Numbered from the stretch's first letter, positions 8,796-18,185 are shown. The stretch is 64,000 nucleotides of DNA from Dietzia lutea (GCF_003096075.1 NZ_CP015449.1:3279001-3343000); one strand, 5' to 3'. The notes: generated by a model from the sequence alone, not told the origin. Numbers and translations are program-made.

Positions 8796-9470
8796 CTAGC
8801 GCGAGGTGAGCAGTGCCGACAGCGGCCGCAGCGGCTGCAGCCAGGCACCCTCGTCGGGCAGGTTGTCGAGGCTGACGCGCGGCAGCGGCTCGCGGAACAC
8901 CCCGGGGATGTCCTCGAGGTCGAGGAACGTGATGGTGTCGTGCTGGACGGCCCAGGTGGCGTGCTCGCGGAACCCGATCACGGCGACCGGGATGTCCTCG
9001 GCCAGCTCCTCGAGGGGCTCGCGGAACGCCTGCCCGTCGGCCGAGGCCACCACGACGCCGGCGAGTCGGCCGGACTCGGCGCGCCGGTCGATGTGCTCGA
9101 GCATGTCGTCGTCGACGTCGGAGTCGTCGCTGGTCTTGGGCTTGGCGAAGACGGCGAAGCCGACGTTGCGCAGCGCCTCGACCCACGGACGGACGTTGTC
9201 CGAGGTGCCGGGGACGATGTTGGTGAAGACGGTCGCCTCGGCCTCGAGGGCGTCCTGCGTCCGCACGGACAGGTCGGCGGTGTAGCCGAGCAGCCAGCGG
9301 CCGAGCGCGTCGAAGCGCGGGCGATACACGGCGGTCGGGCGGCCGCCGAGGATCGAGCCGAGGCCCATGTCGACGTTGGGCGCGTCCCACACGAGGAGCA
9401 CCACCCCCGGTCCGTCGGGCGTGGCCACGTCCGTCGTGTCGTGGTTGCGCATCTCGTCTGGTGGGGTCAT
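8796..9470 (-). CDS. NYN-domain (PIN-like) protein next to mmpL3
   Basis: 224 residues. The core has the NYN/PIN-like metal-binding aspartates: VWDAPNVDMGLG near residue 28, SDVDDDMLEHI near 115, and VVVASADGQAF, the third acidic strand. NYN proteins are predicted RNases. This one corresponds by position to Rv0207c, conserved beside mmpL3 across mycolate producers; its link to the transporter is unexplained. An ATG at 9452 is a possible alternative start. The stop is 11 bp before the mmpL3 GTG, so the two are co-transcribed. Confidence 0.85.
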   Translation of the reverse strand: MTPPDEMRNHDTTDVATPDGPGVVLLVWDAPNVDMGLGSILGGRPTAVYRPRFDALGRWLLGYTADLSVRTQDALEAEATVFTNIVPGTSDNVRPWVEALRNVGFAVFAKPKTSDDSDVDDDMLEHIDRRAESGRLAGVVVASADGQAFREPLEELAEDIPVAVIGFREHATWAVQHDTITFLDLEDIPGVFREPLPRVSLDNLPDEGAWLQPLRPLSALLTSR

Positions 9471-9519
9471 CGCGTCGTCCGCCTCGGTTCTCGTCGTTCG
9501 GGGGTCCTGGGGTGGGGCG

Positions 9520-10260
9520 TCAGTGCACCCGACGCCAGAGGAACTCGTTGATCACCCGTTCCTCCTGCAACCCCTTGCCCTCGAACTTCGTCACGGGTCT
9601 GTCCAGACTGAACGGTACGTGGCGGAGGTCCGTCGCGGGGTCCAGCCGTTCCAGCGCGGGCTCGGCGTCGCCGGTCTCGGCGATCCACTCGGCGTAGTCG
9701 GCGTGATCGGTGGCCACGTGAAGCACGCCGCCCGGTCGCAGTCGCGAGGCGATGAGCTGGAAGGTGCCGGACTGCAGGAGCCGCCGCTTGTGGTGGCGGG
9801 CCTTGGGCCACGGGTCGGGGAAGAACACGCGGACGCCGTCCAGGCCGGCCGGGGCGATCATGTTGGTGAGCACGTCCACGCCGTCGCCGCGGATCATGCG
9901 CACGTTCTCCAGGCCCTCGCGCAGGATCATGCCCAGCAGCTGGGCCAGTCCGGGCTGGTAGACCTCCACGGCGATGACGTCGATGTCCGGTTCGGCCGCG
10001 GCCATCGCGGCCGTCGACGTGCCGGTGCCGGAGCCGATCTCGACGATCAGCGGTGCGCGACGCCCGAAGAGCGCCTCGGGGTCGACGATCTCGTCGGAGA
10101 CGTTGCGACCGTAGGTCGGCCAGTGCTCCTCCCAGTTGCGCTGCTGCCCGGGTCGCAGGGTGCCGCGGCGGAACCGGTAGGCGGTCACCCGGGGGAAGAG
10201 ACGGGCACTGTCGTCCGGGGTGCCACCGGCCGCGTGTGCGGGGTTCTCGCTCTGGTTCAC
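9520..10260 (-). CDS. trmB: tRNA (guanine-N7-)-methyltransferase
   Basis: 246 residues. The class I SAM methyltransferase core shows IVEIGSGTGTSTAAMA (SAM loop), an acidic strand IDVIAVEVYQPG, then the TrmB-specific FFPDPWPKARHHKRRL motif and ATDHADYAEW. It makes m7G46 in the variable loop of tRNAs. It heads the leftward trmB-NYN-mmpL3 unit (49 bp to the NYN gene) as in M. tuberculosis Rv0208c. The divergent gene begins 100 bp away, so both promoters share that gap. The N-terminal 25 residues are a non-conserved extension. Confidence 0.95.
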   Translation of the reverse strand: MNQSENPAHAAGGTPDDSARLFPRVTAYRFRRGTLRPGQQRNWEEHWPTYGRNVSDEIVDPEALFGRRAPLIVEIGSGTGTSTAAMAAAEPDIDVIAVEVYQPGLAQLLGMILREGLENVRMIRGDGVDVLTNMIAPAGLDGVRVFFPDPWPKARHHKRRLLQSGTFQLIASRLRPGGVLHVATDHADYAEWIAETGDAEPALERLDPATDLRHVPFSLDRPVTKFEGKGLQEERVINEFLWRRVH

Positions 10261-10360
10261 CCGGCCATCATCCCGTAATCAGTGGTCGGCACCGAATCCG
10301 GGCGTCGGGGCGCGAGGGGAAGGCCTTGCCGCTCGCAGGCCGTCAGGCCACGATGAGCGC

Positions 10361-11020
10361 GTGCCGACCGCGACCCCCGACACCGAGCCCCCGGCCCCGG
10401 TGCGCGCCCCCGATCCGGACCCCGCCGCGCGGGTCCGGCGCCTGGTGGCGTCCGCCCGGGAGCGGGACGGGGGCCGGGGCGTGACCGGTCCGGTGGAGGC
10501 CGCCGTCGCGCGTGTCGACGCGCCGGCCGACATCCGCATCCGCGGGGGCCTGGGCTCGGGTCGCCGCACGCTCGCCGCCGCGCTGCGTGTCCGCCGGGGG
10601 TGGCGCGCGCGCGTCGACGACCTGGACGTCGTCGCGGCGCCCGGCGCCGGGCCCGTCGCGCCGCCGGACGCGGAGATCGTGTGTCTGCGTACCGCCCCGT
10701 GCCGCCACGAGGAGGCGTGGATACGCCGCGCGCGCCGGCACCCGCTGCTGGTGGTGGCGACCGGGGTCGACGACGACGAGGACCCGCCGCACTGGGCCCG
10801 TGGGCTGCCCGCCGTGGACGCGCGCGAGCCCGAGCACCGGTCGGTCGACGGCGTCGTGTCCTTCCTCGACCTCGCCCTGCACGATCTGTCGGCGACCCGG
10901 GTGGCCCGTCTCGAGGCCGAGTTGGAGATGCTCGCGGTCCACGACGAGGTGGGCGACCTCGCCGAGGCCGCCCTGTGCGCCCTGGGCGCGGCCGCGCCCC
11001 CCGGATCGGCGTCGACGTGA
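10361..11020 (+). CDS. Degenerate P-loop protein of the mmpL3-pckG block (Rv0209 position)
   Basis: 219 residues from the GTG at 10361; no ribosome site is visible, so it may be leaderless. Residues about 55-75 contain RGGLGSGRRTLAAAL, which looks like a Walker A loop in which the lysine is arginine. A VVATGVDDDEDPP segment could be a Walker B or G4-like strand. The C-terminal helix is amphipathic. I do not recognise a characterised family. By position it matches the uncharacterised Rv0209 of M. tuberculosis. It overlaps the next gene by GTGA, so the two proteins probably work together. Confidence 0.7.
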   Translation: MPTATPDTEPPAPVRAPDPDPAARVRRLVASARERDGGRGVTGPVEAAVARVDAPADIRIRGGLGSGRRTLAAALRVRRGWRARVDDLDVVAAPGAGPVAPPDAEIVCLRTAPCRHEEAWIRRARRHPLLVVATGVDDDEDPPHWARGLPAVDAREPEHRSVDGVVSFLDLALHDLSATRVARLEAELEMLAVHDEVGDLAEAALCALGAAAPPGSAST

Positions 11021-12297
11021 CGGCCGCTCCGGCCCCTCCCCGCGAGCTGACGATCGCGGTCCTGGGGGCCCGGGACTCCGCCGCCCCCGCCGTCGCCTCG
11101 GCGTTGTCCGCCGCAGCGGGCACAGCGTTGTCCGCCGCCGCGGGCCCGGCCGCCGACGCCGGCGCCCGGATCCGCGTGCTCGTCGACGCCTCACCCGAGG
11201 ACCGGCCGGACGCGGCGGTCCTCGTCGTCGACGCCGTCTGCCCGGTGCGCCCCGACGATGTCGAGGTCGCGCGCGGCGTGGCCGCCCGCCTGCCGATGGC
11301 GGTGGCCGTGGCCGGGCGCGCCCGCACGTGCACGGCCGAGCGCCTCTCGGAGACGGTCGACGTCACCACGCGCCGCCTGGTCGACGCGGGCGTGACGTGC
11401 CCGGTCCACGTCGTCGACGAGGGCCACCCCGGCGCCCCCGCCGCGCTGCTGTCGTCGCTGCTCGCCGCGGTGCGCGCGGGCTCTGAACCCACCGCGCCCT
11501 CCAGCCCCGGACCGCGGCGCGCCGGGCCCGACCCGGCGACCGCCACCATCGACTGGCTCCTCGCCCGCCGCACCGAGGCCATCACCTCGCGCTCCCAGGC
11601 GCTGCGCCAGGACGTGCAGGCACTGCGCATGGAGGTGGTCCAGGACCTGCACCGGTCCGTGCGCGATCTCGGCGGCCGCGCCCGCGAGGAGCTCGCCGCC
11701 GCGCCGCGCTCCCGCGTCGACGCCCTCGTGCACCGCCTCGCCGCCGACGCCGACGCCGCCGTGGCCGCCACCGTCGCCCGTGCCGACCGCCGCGCCGACG
11801 CCCTCGTCGCCCGGCACCTCGGCTCGACCGCCCCGGCCGGACCGCGCATACCCGCGCCGACGAGCGGCCTCACGCCGGGCCGCCCGCCCCGCAACACCGG
11901 GGAGGAACTGCTCGTCATGATCACCGGTGCCGCCGGCGGCACCGGCGTGGGCAGGATGCTGCTGGCCCCGCTCGCCGAGGTCCCCGGCGCCGCGGCGCTC
12001 GTCATCCCCCTGGCGCTGCTGTGCGGCGTGGCGCTGGGATGGGTCACCGTCTCCGTGCGCCGGACGCAGGCGCTGCGCACCCACACCGTCGCCGCGGTGG
12101 TCGACAGGCTCGCAGCGCTGCGCGCCGAGACCGAACAGTCCCTCGGCTCGCGGATCCTCGCCGCCGAGGCCACCATCACCGACGGGTTCGCCCACGATCC
12201 CGGGCCCCGGGTCACCGACCTCGAACGGCGCATCCGCCGGATGCGTGCCGAGCAGGCCGCCCGGTCCCACACCACCGCAGGGAGCACGTCGCCATGA
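11017..12297 (+). CDS. Membrane-anchored helical protein with degenerate GTPase-like N-terminus (Rv0210 position)
   Basis: 426 residues, GTG in a GTGA overlap with the upstream stop. Residues 1-150 have alternating strand/helix sequence like a G domain (LTIAVLGARDSA, AAVLVVDAV, CPVHVVDEG) but lack an intact P-loop. About 170-275 is heptad-rich helix (ALRQDVQALRMEVVQDL). About 300-345 forms a hydrophobic hairpin, followed by another long helix. This order recalls bacterial dynamin-like proteins, in which a helical stalk carries a membrane paddle, but that is inference. It corresponds by position to Rv0210. Confidence 0.7.
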   Translation: MTAAPAPPRELTIAVLGARDSAAPAVASALSAAAGTALSAAAGPAADAGARIRVLVDASPEDRPDAAVLVVDAVCPVRPDDVEVARGVAARLPMAVAVAGRARTCTAERLSETVDVTTRRLVDAGVTCPVHVVDEGHPGAPAALLSSLLAAVRAGSEPTAPSSPGPRRAGPDPATATIDWLLARRTEAITSRSQALRQDVQALRMEVVQDLHRSVRDLGGRAREELAAAPRSRVDALVHRLAADADAAVAATVARADRRADALVARHLGSTAPAGPRIPAPTSGLTPGRPPRNTGEELLVMITGAAGGTGVGRMLLAPLAEVPGAAALVIPLALLCGVALGWVTVSVRRTQALRTHTVAAVVDRLAALRAETEQSLGSRILAAEATITDGFAHDPGPRVTDLERRIRRMRAEQAARSHTTAGSTSP

Positions 12298-12704
12298 CCG
12301 ATCCACTCGCCGGCCCGGACCCGTTCGACCACCACACCGCGCCCGACGTCTGCGGCCTGGAGGGCGCGCCGCTGGCCGAGCCGTCGTCGCTGGGGCTGCA
12401 CGTCCCCGTCGGTGACGAGGTCCTCGACCTGGGCTCCCCCGAGGCGGACCTCGACGGGGACGGCTTCATGGAGGCGGTCACGCGCGGCGACGACCGCGGC
12501 CTGACCGTGTACACGGACGTCGACGGCGACGGCACGGTCGACCACGTCTCGACCGTGCGCTTCGACGGCAGCTACGACTCGTGGCGGCTGGCCAACCCGG
12601 CCGAGGGAGTACCCTTCGGAGGCTTCACCAACGAGGCCGGCGACCCGGCCTCGCCACCCCCGCCGCCGGCGCGGTGGGAGCGCACCGACCACGGGCACAT
12701 CTGA
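12294..12704 (+). CDS. DUF6802-like protein with DxDGDG calcium-type loops
   Basis: 136 residues, ATG in an ATGA overlap with the preceding stop. Two acidic loops, [12 protein letters not shown] and [12 protein letters not shown], match the DxDxDG calcium-binding pattern of EF-hand or dockerin-like loops. They sit within beta-rich sequence typical of the actinobacterial DUF6802 group. The tail is proline-rich. No signal peptide is visible, so it may be cytoplasmic. It is the last gene of a three-gene coupled unit. A 14-bp palindrome (TGAGGGATCCCTCA, 12702-12715) covers its stop codon. Confidence 0.7.
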   Translation: MTDPLAGPDPFDHHTAPDVCGLEGAPLAEPSSLGLHVPVGDEVLDLGSPEADLDGDGFMEAVTRGDDRGLTVYTDVDGDGTVDHVSTVRFDGSYDSWRLANPAEGVPFGGFTNEAGDPASPPPPPARWERTDHGHI

Positions 12705-12808
12705 GGGATCCCTCACATCCGGGTGCGAACGGGGGCTCGGACGCGGCGATCCGCGCCGGTTGGCGATACCCTGTGACCAAGACCATGCACCACGCGCGAG
12801 GAGCAGTG

Positions 12809-14635
12809 ATGACCACCACCACCATTCCCGGCCTCGAGGGTCAGGCACCAACCGATCACACCGAGATGCTCGCGTGGATCGCGGAGGTCGCCGAGCTCAC
12901 CCAGCCGGACCGGGTCGTCTTCGCCGACGGCTCCGACGCGGAGTGGGATCGCCTCACCGCCGAGATGGTGGAGGCCGGGACCTTCGTCAAGCTGAACGAG
13001 GAGAAGAAGCCCAACTCGTTCCTGGCGCAGTCGGACCCCAAGGACGTCGCCCGCGTCGAGTCGCGCACGTTCATCTGCTCCGAGACCGCCGAGGGCGCCG
13101 GCCCGACGAACAACTGGCGCGACCCGGCCGAGATGCGCGCCCAGATGACCGACCTCTACCGCGGCTGCATGCGCGGGCGCACCATGTACGTGGTGCCCTA
13201 CTGCATGGGCCCGCTGGACGCCGAGGACCCCAAGCTGGGCATCGAGCTCACCGACTCCGCGTACGTGGTCGTGTCCATGAAGATCATGACCCGCATGGGC
13301 TCCGCGGCCCTCGAGAAGATCGGTGCCGACGGCGCCTACGTCAAGGGCCTGCACTCGGTGGGCGCCCCGCTCGCCGAGGGCGAGAAGGACGTCCCCTGGC
13401 CGTGCAACGAGGAGAAGTACATCACCCACTTCCCGGAGCCCCGGGAGATCTGGTCCTTCGGCTCCGGCTACGGCGGCAACGCCCTGCTGGGCAAGAAGTG
13501 CTTCGCGCTGCGCATCGCCTCCGCCATGGCCCGCGACGAGGGCTGGATGGCCGAGCACATGCTCATCCTCAAGCTCATCTCCCCCACCGACGAGGTCCAC
13601 TACATCGCGGCCGCCTTCCCGTCCGCGTGCGGCAAGACCAACCTCGCGATGATCCAGCCCACCATCGAGGGCTGGCGCGCCGAGGTGGTCGGTGACGACA
13701 TCGCCTGGATGCGCTTCGGCGCCGACGGTCGCCTCTACGCCGTCAACCCCGAGTACGGCTTCTTCGGCGTGGCCCCCGGCACCAACTACTCGTCCAACCC
13801 CAACGCCATGAAGACGCTGGAGCCGGGCAACGCGATCTACACGAACGTCGCGCTGACCGACGACGGCGACGTGTGGTGGGAGGACCTCGAGGGCACGCCG
13901 GACCACCTCATCGACTGGCTGGGCAACGACTGGACCCCGACCGGCGACGGCAAGCCCGGCAACGCCGCGCACCCCAACTCGCGCTACTGCGTGCCGATCA
14001 ACCAGTGCCCCGTCACCGCGCCCGAGTTCAACTCCCCGGAGGGTGTGCCGATCTCGGCCATCCTCTTCGGCGGCCGGCGCGCCGACACGGTCCCGCTGGT
14101 CAGCGAGGCGTACTCGTGGAACCACGGCGTGTACATCGGCGCGACCCTGTCCTCCGGGCAGACCGCCGCCGCCGAGGGCCAGGTCGGCGCGGTGCGTCGC
14201 GACCCGATGGCGATGCTGCCGTTCGTCGGCTACAACGTCGGCGAGTACTTCCAGCACTGGGTCGACATGGGCGCCCGCGGTGGCGACAAGATGCCCAAGA
14301 TCTTCCTGGTCAACTGGTTCCGCAAGGGTGCCGACGGCCGCTTCCTGTGGCCGGGCTTCGGCGAGAACAGCCGCGTGCTCAAGTGGGTCATCGACCGCAT
14401 CGAGGGTCGCGTCGAGGGTGATGAGACGGCCGCCGGCCTCACCGCCCGCGCCGCCGACATCGACATGACCGGACTCGACACCGCGATCGAGGACGTCGAG
14501 GCCGCCCTGGCCGTCGACCCCGAGGAGTGGCGTCGCGAGCTGCCGCTCATCACCGAGTGGCTCGAGTTCTGCGGCCCCAAGGTGCCCGCCGAGGTGCACG
14601 AGCAGTTCGCCGCCCTCAAGGAGCGCCTGGGCTGA
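12809..14635 (+). CDS. pckG: Phosphoenolpyruvate carboxykinase (GTP)
   Basis: 608 residues, the usual length for GTP-type PEPCK. The ATG at 12809 follows GAGGAGCAGTG. Signature elements: the catalytic P-loop [12 protein letters not shown] near residue 270, the [17 protein letters not shown] substrate region, and YCVPINQCP and [12 protein letters not shown] in the nucleotide region. It converts oxaloacetate and GTP to PEP, CO2 and GDP, the first step of gluconeogenesis. TACCCT about 40 bp upstream could be a -10 box. It ends 19 bp before a long perfect stem-loop. Its place after mmpL3-trmB matches Rv0211. Confidence 0.97.
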   Translation: MTTTTIPGLEGQAPTDHTEMLAWIAEVAELTQPDRVVFADGSDAEWDRLTAEMVEAGTFVKLNEEKKPNSFLAQSDPKDVARVESRTFICSETAEGAGPTNNWRDPAEMRAQMTDLYRGCMRGRTMYVVPYCMGPLDAEDPKLGIELTDSAYVVVSMKIMTRMGSAALEKIGADGAYVKGLHSVGAPLAEGEKDVPWPCNEEKYITHFPEPREIWSFGSGYGGNALLGKKCFALRIASAMARDEGWMAEHMLILKLISPTDEVHYIAAAFPSACGKTNLAMIQPTIEGWRAEVVGDDIAWMRFGADGRLYAVNPEYGFFGVAPGTNYSSNPNAMKTLEPGNAIYTNVALTDDGDVWWEDLEGTPDHLIDWLGNDWTPTGDGKPGNAAHPNSRYCVPINQCPVTAPEFNSPEGVPISAILFGGRRADTVPLVSEAYSWNHGVYIGATLSSGQTAAAEGQVGAVRRDPMAMLPFVGYNVGEYFQHWVDMGARGGDKMPKIFLVNWFRKGADGRFLWPGFGENSRVLKWVIDRIEGRVEGDETAAGLTARAADIDMTGLDTAIEDVEAALAVDPEEWRRELPLITEWLEFCGPKVPAEVHEQFAALKERLG

Positions 14636-14654
14636 CACTCTCCCCACACGGTCG

Positions 14655-14702
14655 ATAGCGGACGGGTCACACATTCTTTTTCCGGTGTGACCCGTCCGCT
14701 AT
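14655..14702. terminator. 18-bp perfect stem-loop after pckG
   Basis: Arms 14655-14672 and 14685-14702 are perfectly complementary. The 12-nt loop contains five T's (ATTCTTTTTCCG). It lies 20 bp after the pckG stop, with AT-rich sequence beyond. The T-run is in the loop rather than after the stem, so termination may be bidirectional or the element may instead protect the mRNA end. Confidence 0.75.
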
Positions 14703-14794
14703 TACTATGTGTTCGACGCTCTTCACAGTGGCGCCGACAATTGTCAAAGTGGACGGCTGAGTGGGGAGCACCGCGTTCCCGCGGGAGGAGAGGT

Positions 14795-15730
14795 ATGAGA
14801 GCCACCGTCGTCGGACTCATCGCCCTCCCCGTGACGGCCGCGGGCCTGGTACTCGCCGTCACGGTCCTGGACTCCGGGAACGGAGAGGTCCCTCCCACCG
14901 CTGCCGAACGCACCGCCACCGCCTCTTCCGGCGGGACCTCCGGCACCGCGGGCGAGACCCGGGTCGCCGCCCCCGAGCCCGCCGGCACCGCCATCGAGGG
15001 CATCCGGCCCCACCTCACCGTGATCGACGGCCTGTCCGCCCTCCCCGTCCCGGCGCCGATCCCCTCGATCCTGTCGACACTGTCCGCGCAGCCGGCCGAC
15101 CTCGCGCCCCTGCCGCCGCGGACCGACGGCCGTACCGAATCCGCGCGCTCGAGAGTTGGAGCGGCGGCCGGTGACGGCGCCCAGCGCGGCCAGATCCGCG
15201 ACACCGTGGACCGCAGCGAGCCGCTCGGCTCGGCAGGCTCGGGCGAGGACGACGCCCTGACGGACGGCACGGATCCCCGCGCTCCCCGGCCGGACCAGGA
15301 TCGTCCCGGCACGCCGTCGCCCATGGACGACGACCCGAGGGGCGAGGTGCCCACCGGCGACGGCGACGAGGACGTCGACCCCGCCGAGGGCACGCCTGCT
15401 CCGGACGGTGACGGCCCACCACCTCTGAGTGACCGGCCTCCGCAGTCGGGCCGACCGCCGCTCACCTCGCCCGGCCCGCCCGGTGGGGGCACGCCCCCGG
15501 CGGATCCCCCGCCCTACGACGTCGACGACCTCCCGACCCCGGACGCGGGCACCCCCGATCGTCCGGAGCACCCGTCCGACGGGGACGCGCCGGTCGTGAT
15601 CGGGCCGGTGCTGGGCGCGCCGATCGTCGTGCCCACCCCGGACGTCCCTGTCGGGGACACCCCGGACGTCCCTCCTGGGGGCACCCCGGGCGCGGCGGCC
15701 CCCGCCGATGACGGCTCCGCACCGAGGTGA
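14795..15730 (+). CDS. Secreted or anchored Pro/Asp-rich protein coupled to a two-component system
   Basis: 311 residues. The ATG at 14795 follows GGGAGGAGAGGT. Residues 5-27 are a hydrophobic signal or anchor. The rest is largely disordered, rich in Pro, Asp, Gly and Thr, with no recognised domain. The segment from about 70 to 110 (HLTVIDGLSALPVPAPIPSI) is the only more ordered stretch. The gene ends in a GTGA overlap with a sensor kinase. An extracytoplasmic partner or ligand-sensing accessory for that kinase is therefore plausible, but nothing in the sequence proves it. Confidence 0.7.
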   Translation: MRATVVGLIALPVTAAGLVLAVTVLDSGNGEVPPTAAERTATASSGGTSGTAGETRVAAPEPAGTAIEGIRPHLTVIDGLSALPVPAPIPSILSTLSAQPADLAPLPPRTDGRTESARSRVGAAAGDGAQRGQIRDTVDRSEPLGSAGSGEDDALTDGTDPRAPRPDQDRPGTPSPMDDDPRGEVPTGDGDEDVDPAEGTPAPDGDGPPPLSDRPPQSGRPPLTSPGPPGGGTPPADPPPYDVDDLPTPDAGTPDRPEHPSDGDAPVVIGPVLGAPIVVPTPDVPVGDTPDVPPGGTPGAAAPADDGSAPR

Positions 15731-17304
15731 GCCCCGCTCTCCGGAGGTCACAACCGGCCCGCTGGTGGCATTCGGCGCGCCTGCGCATCACCGTCAGCAT
15801 CACATTGGTCACCGCGGCCGTGTTCGCCGCGATGGTGGTCTTCATGATCCAGCTGCTCGACCTGAGCACGGAACGCGTCACCGACTCCCGGCTCAACCGC
15901 GAGGCGGCCGACTTCTCGACCTTCATGTCCGCCGGGATCCTCCCGTCGTTCGAGTCGGACGACCCCACCGTCGAGCAGCTCATCCGGGCGTACCTGGCGC
16001 AGCAGTACCCGTCCTCCGAGATCCTGCTCGTCGGCACCGCCAACGAGTCGGGAACCCAGTTCACCCTCTCCCGGTACGGACCGGACGAGGACCGGCTCTT
16101 CCCCCCGGCCATGCGCTCCCGGATCCAGCGGATCGGGCTGTCCTCGGCGGAGGACTCCGGGGTGATCGACGACGCGGTGCGCTGGCGCAAGGCCACCGTC
16201 GAGAGCCCGGCCGGACCGGCCAACATCGTGGTGGCGATCAACGACCGCGGCACGCAGGACGAGGCCCGTCGCGTCGGCGGCTTCCTGCGCTGGGCGGCCG
16301 CCGGGGGCATGGTCGTGAGCGCACTGCTCGCGTGGTGGATCGCCGGCCGGATGCTCGTCCCGGTGCGACGGATCCGCGAGGCCGCGGAGACCATCTCCGC
16401 GGCCGACCTGTCACGGCGCGTGCCCTCCGACGGGCCCGACGAGATCGTCTCGCTCGCCGACACCGTCAACGACATGCTCGAGCGGGTCGAGGACGCCTAC
16501 CGCACGCAGCGGGAGTTCCTCGACGACGCCGGCCACGAGCTGCGGACACCGCTGACCGTGGTGCAGGGCAACCTCGACCTCATGCCCGAGGATCCGGAGG
16601 GGCGGGCGGAGACCACCCGACTCATGCAGGACGAACTGTCCCGGATGACCCGCATCGTCGAGGACCTGCTCACGCTCGCCCGCGCCGACCGCCCGGACTT
16701 CCTCCGCACCGCCGCGACCGACGTCACGGAGCTCGTGCTGGACGTCGAGGCCAAGATCGAGGTGGTGGCCGACCGGGACTGGCGGGTGCTGCCGTACGCC
16801 GAGGGCCTGGCCAGGCTGGACCAGCACCGGATCACCCAGGCCCTCATGCAGTTCTGCTCCAACGCGGTCCGGTTCACCGGGCCCGGGGACACCATCGAGA
16901 TCGGGTGCCGGGTCATCGAGTCCGGCGACCCGACCATCGCGGCCGAGCTCGTGTCCGGGGCCGTCCCGGAGACCCAGAAGCGGGAGTCCTACCGTCGCCG
17001 GCTCCTGTGGTGGGTCCGCGACCGGGGACCGGGGATCCCGCCCGGCGAGGAGGAGAGCATCTTCGAGCGGTTCCACACCGCGCGCGGCCAGCTCCGTGAC
17101 GGACGCGGCGGCACCGGCCTCGGGCTCGCGATCGTCTCGACGATCGCCAAGGCGCACGGCGGACGCGCGTTCGCGTTCAACGCCGCCGGGGGCGGCGCGA
17201 CGTTCTGCATCGTCATCCCCTTCGTCGCGCCGCCGCCCGAGAAGGGTTCCGGCACTCCCGCCGGGACCGACCCGTCCGACGCGGGCGGCTCCGGCACCCG
17301 CTGA
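15727..17304 (+). CDS. Sensor histidine kinase (EnvZ/TcrY type)
   Basis: 525 residues. TM1 at about 22-43, an extracytoplasmic sensor region to about 185, TM2 at about 186-207, then a HAMP domain (RMLVPVRRIREAAETIS). The dimerisation helix carries DDAGHELRTPL with phospho-acceptor His270. The ATPase domain has an N box (FCSNAVRFTGPG), G1 (DRGPGIPPGEE) and G2 (GRGGTGLGLAIV). The GTG start overlaps the upstream stop (GTGA). The response regulator follows after 99 bp on the same strand and is its obvious partner. The signal is unknown; the large sensor domain shows no family I recognise. Confidence 0.93.
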   Translation: MSPALRRSQPARWWHSARLRITVSITLVTAAVFAAMVVFMIQLLDLSTERVTDSRLNREAADFSTFMSAGILPSFESDDPTVEQLIRAYLAQQYPSSEILLVGTANESGTQFTLSRYGPDEDRLFPPAMRSRIQRIGLSSAEDSGVIDDAVRWRKATVESPAGPANIVVAINDRGTQDEARRVGGFLRWAAAGGMVVSALLAWWIAGRMLVPVRRIREAAETISAADLSRRVPSDGPDEIVSLADTVNDMLERVEDAYRTQREFLDDAGHELRTPLTVVQGNLDLMPEDPEGRAETTRLMQDELSRMTRIVEDLLTLARADRPDFLRTAATDVTELVLDVEAKIEVVADRDWRVLPYAEGLARLDQHRITQALMQFCSNAVRFTGPGDTIEIGCRVIESGDPTIAAELVSGAVPETQKRESYRRRLLWWVRDRGPGIPPGEEESIFERFHTARGQLRDGRGGTGLGLAIVSTIAKAHGGRAFAFNAAGGGATFCIVIPFVAPPPEKGSGTPAGTDPSDAGGSGTR

Positions 17305-17403
17305 ACCCGTCCGGTCTCCCGCCGAACCGCGGACACGGTCGCCCGCCAGCGTCCAGCAGCGCGGTACCCGTGCGATACTCCGAAGTCGGAGAAGGAGGGA
17401 TGC

Positions 17404-18066
17404 ATGACGAACGTTCTCGTCGTGGAGGATGATGACCTCATCCGCTCGGTCTTGGTCAAGGCACTCGGTGGTGCCGAGTACACCGCACTCGAGGCGGTGG
17501 ACGGGGAGAGCGCGCGTGCCATCCTGTCGACCATCTCCGACATCGACCTGATGTTGCTCGACATCGGACTGCCGGACACCGACGGCCTAACGCTGCTGCG
17601 CGAGGCCCGCGACCGCGGGTTCGCCGCGCCCGTCATCATCCTCACGGCCCGCGACAGCGTCGCGAACACCGTCGAGGGGCTGGAATCCGGCGCCAACGAC
17701 TACATGGTCAAGCCCTTCCGCGTCCCCGAGCTGCTCGCCCGCATCCGGCTGCGGCTGCGCGAGCACGAGGCGACCGAGGACCCGGGCATCCTCGAGCACG
17801 CCGGCATGCGCCTGGACATCCGTACCCGCCGCGTCGAGGTGGACGGCCGGATCCAGGAACTGACCAACCGCGAGTACTCGCTGCTCGAGATGCTCCTGCG
17901 CAACAAGGGCGAGACCATCAGCCGCGAGCAGCTCCTGGAGAGCGTCTGGGGCATGGACTTCGACCCGGGTTCCAACATCGTCAACGTCTACATCCGCTCC
18001 CTGCGCCGCAAGATCGGCGAGAACAAGGTGCAGACGGTGCGAGGGGTCGGCTACCGCGTGGAGTGA
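17404..18066 (+). CDS. OmpR/PhoB-type response regulator
   Basis: 220 residues. The receiver domain has the acidic pair VVEDDD at 7-11, phospho-acceptor Asp53 in LLDIGLPD, Thr81 and Lys103 (VKPF). The C-terminal winged helix (about 125-220) ends in the classic RGVGYRVE. The ATG at 17404 is preceded by GGAGG. A possible -10 (GATACT) lies about 30 bp upstream, so the regulator may have its own promoter besides read-through from the kinase. A strong terminator follows. Confidence 0.95.
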   Translation: MTNVLVVEDDDLIRSVLVKALGGAEYTALEAVDGESARAILSTISDIDLMLLDIGLPDTDGLTLLREARDRGFAAPVIILTARDSVANTVEGLESGANDYMVKPFRVPELLARIRLRLREHEATEDPGILEHAGMRLDIRTRRVEVDGRIQELTNREYSLLEMLLRNKGETISREQLLESVWGMDFDPGSNIVNVYIRSLRRKIGENKVQTVRGVGYRVE

Positions 18067-18106
18067 GCGCGCGGACCGGCCGACGCCGACCCGTCTGAAC
18101 CGAGAG

Positions 18107-18134
18107 AAGACCCCCGGCCGCAGCCGGGGGTCTT
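18107..18134. terminator. Intrinsic terminator after the response regulator
   Basis: A 12-bp perfect stem (AAGACCCCCGGC / GCCGGGGGTCTT) with a CGCA loop, followed by TGTCGTT. It ends the proline-rich protein/kinase/regulator operon and may also serve the convergent MFS gene ending at 18186. Confidence 0.85.
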
Positions 18135-18185
18135 GTCGTTCGCGGGGCGTCCCTCGCAGCGCGTACGCCGGGGCGTCCGCGGGCG

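Noticed and set aside
12702-12715. Palindrome TGAGGGATCCCTCA between the DUF6802-like gene and pckG
   Set aside because: It is perfect but short and overlaps a stop codon. It is 94 bp from the pckG start and not repeated elsewhere in the window, so an operator call is not justified.
12713-14674. 653-codon open frame on the minus strand opposite pckG
   Set aside because: It mirrors the codon pattern of pckG, has no start signals or motifs, and PEPCK on the other strand is unquestionable.
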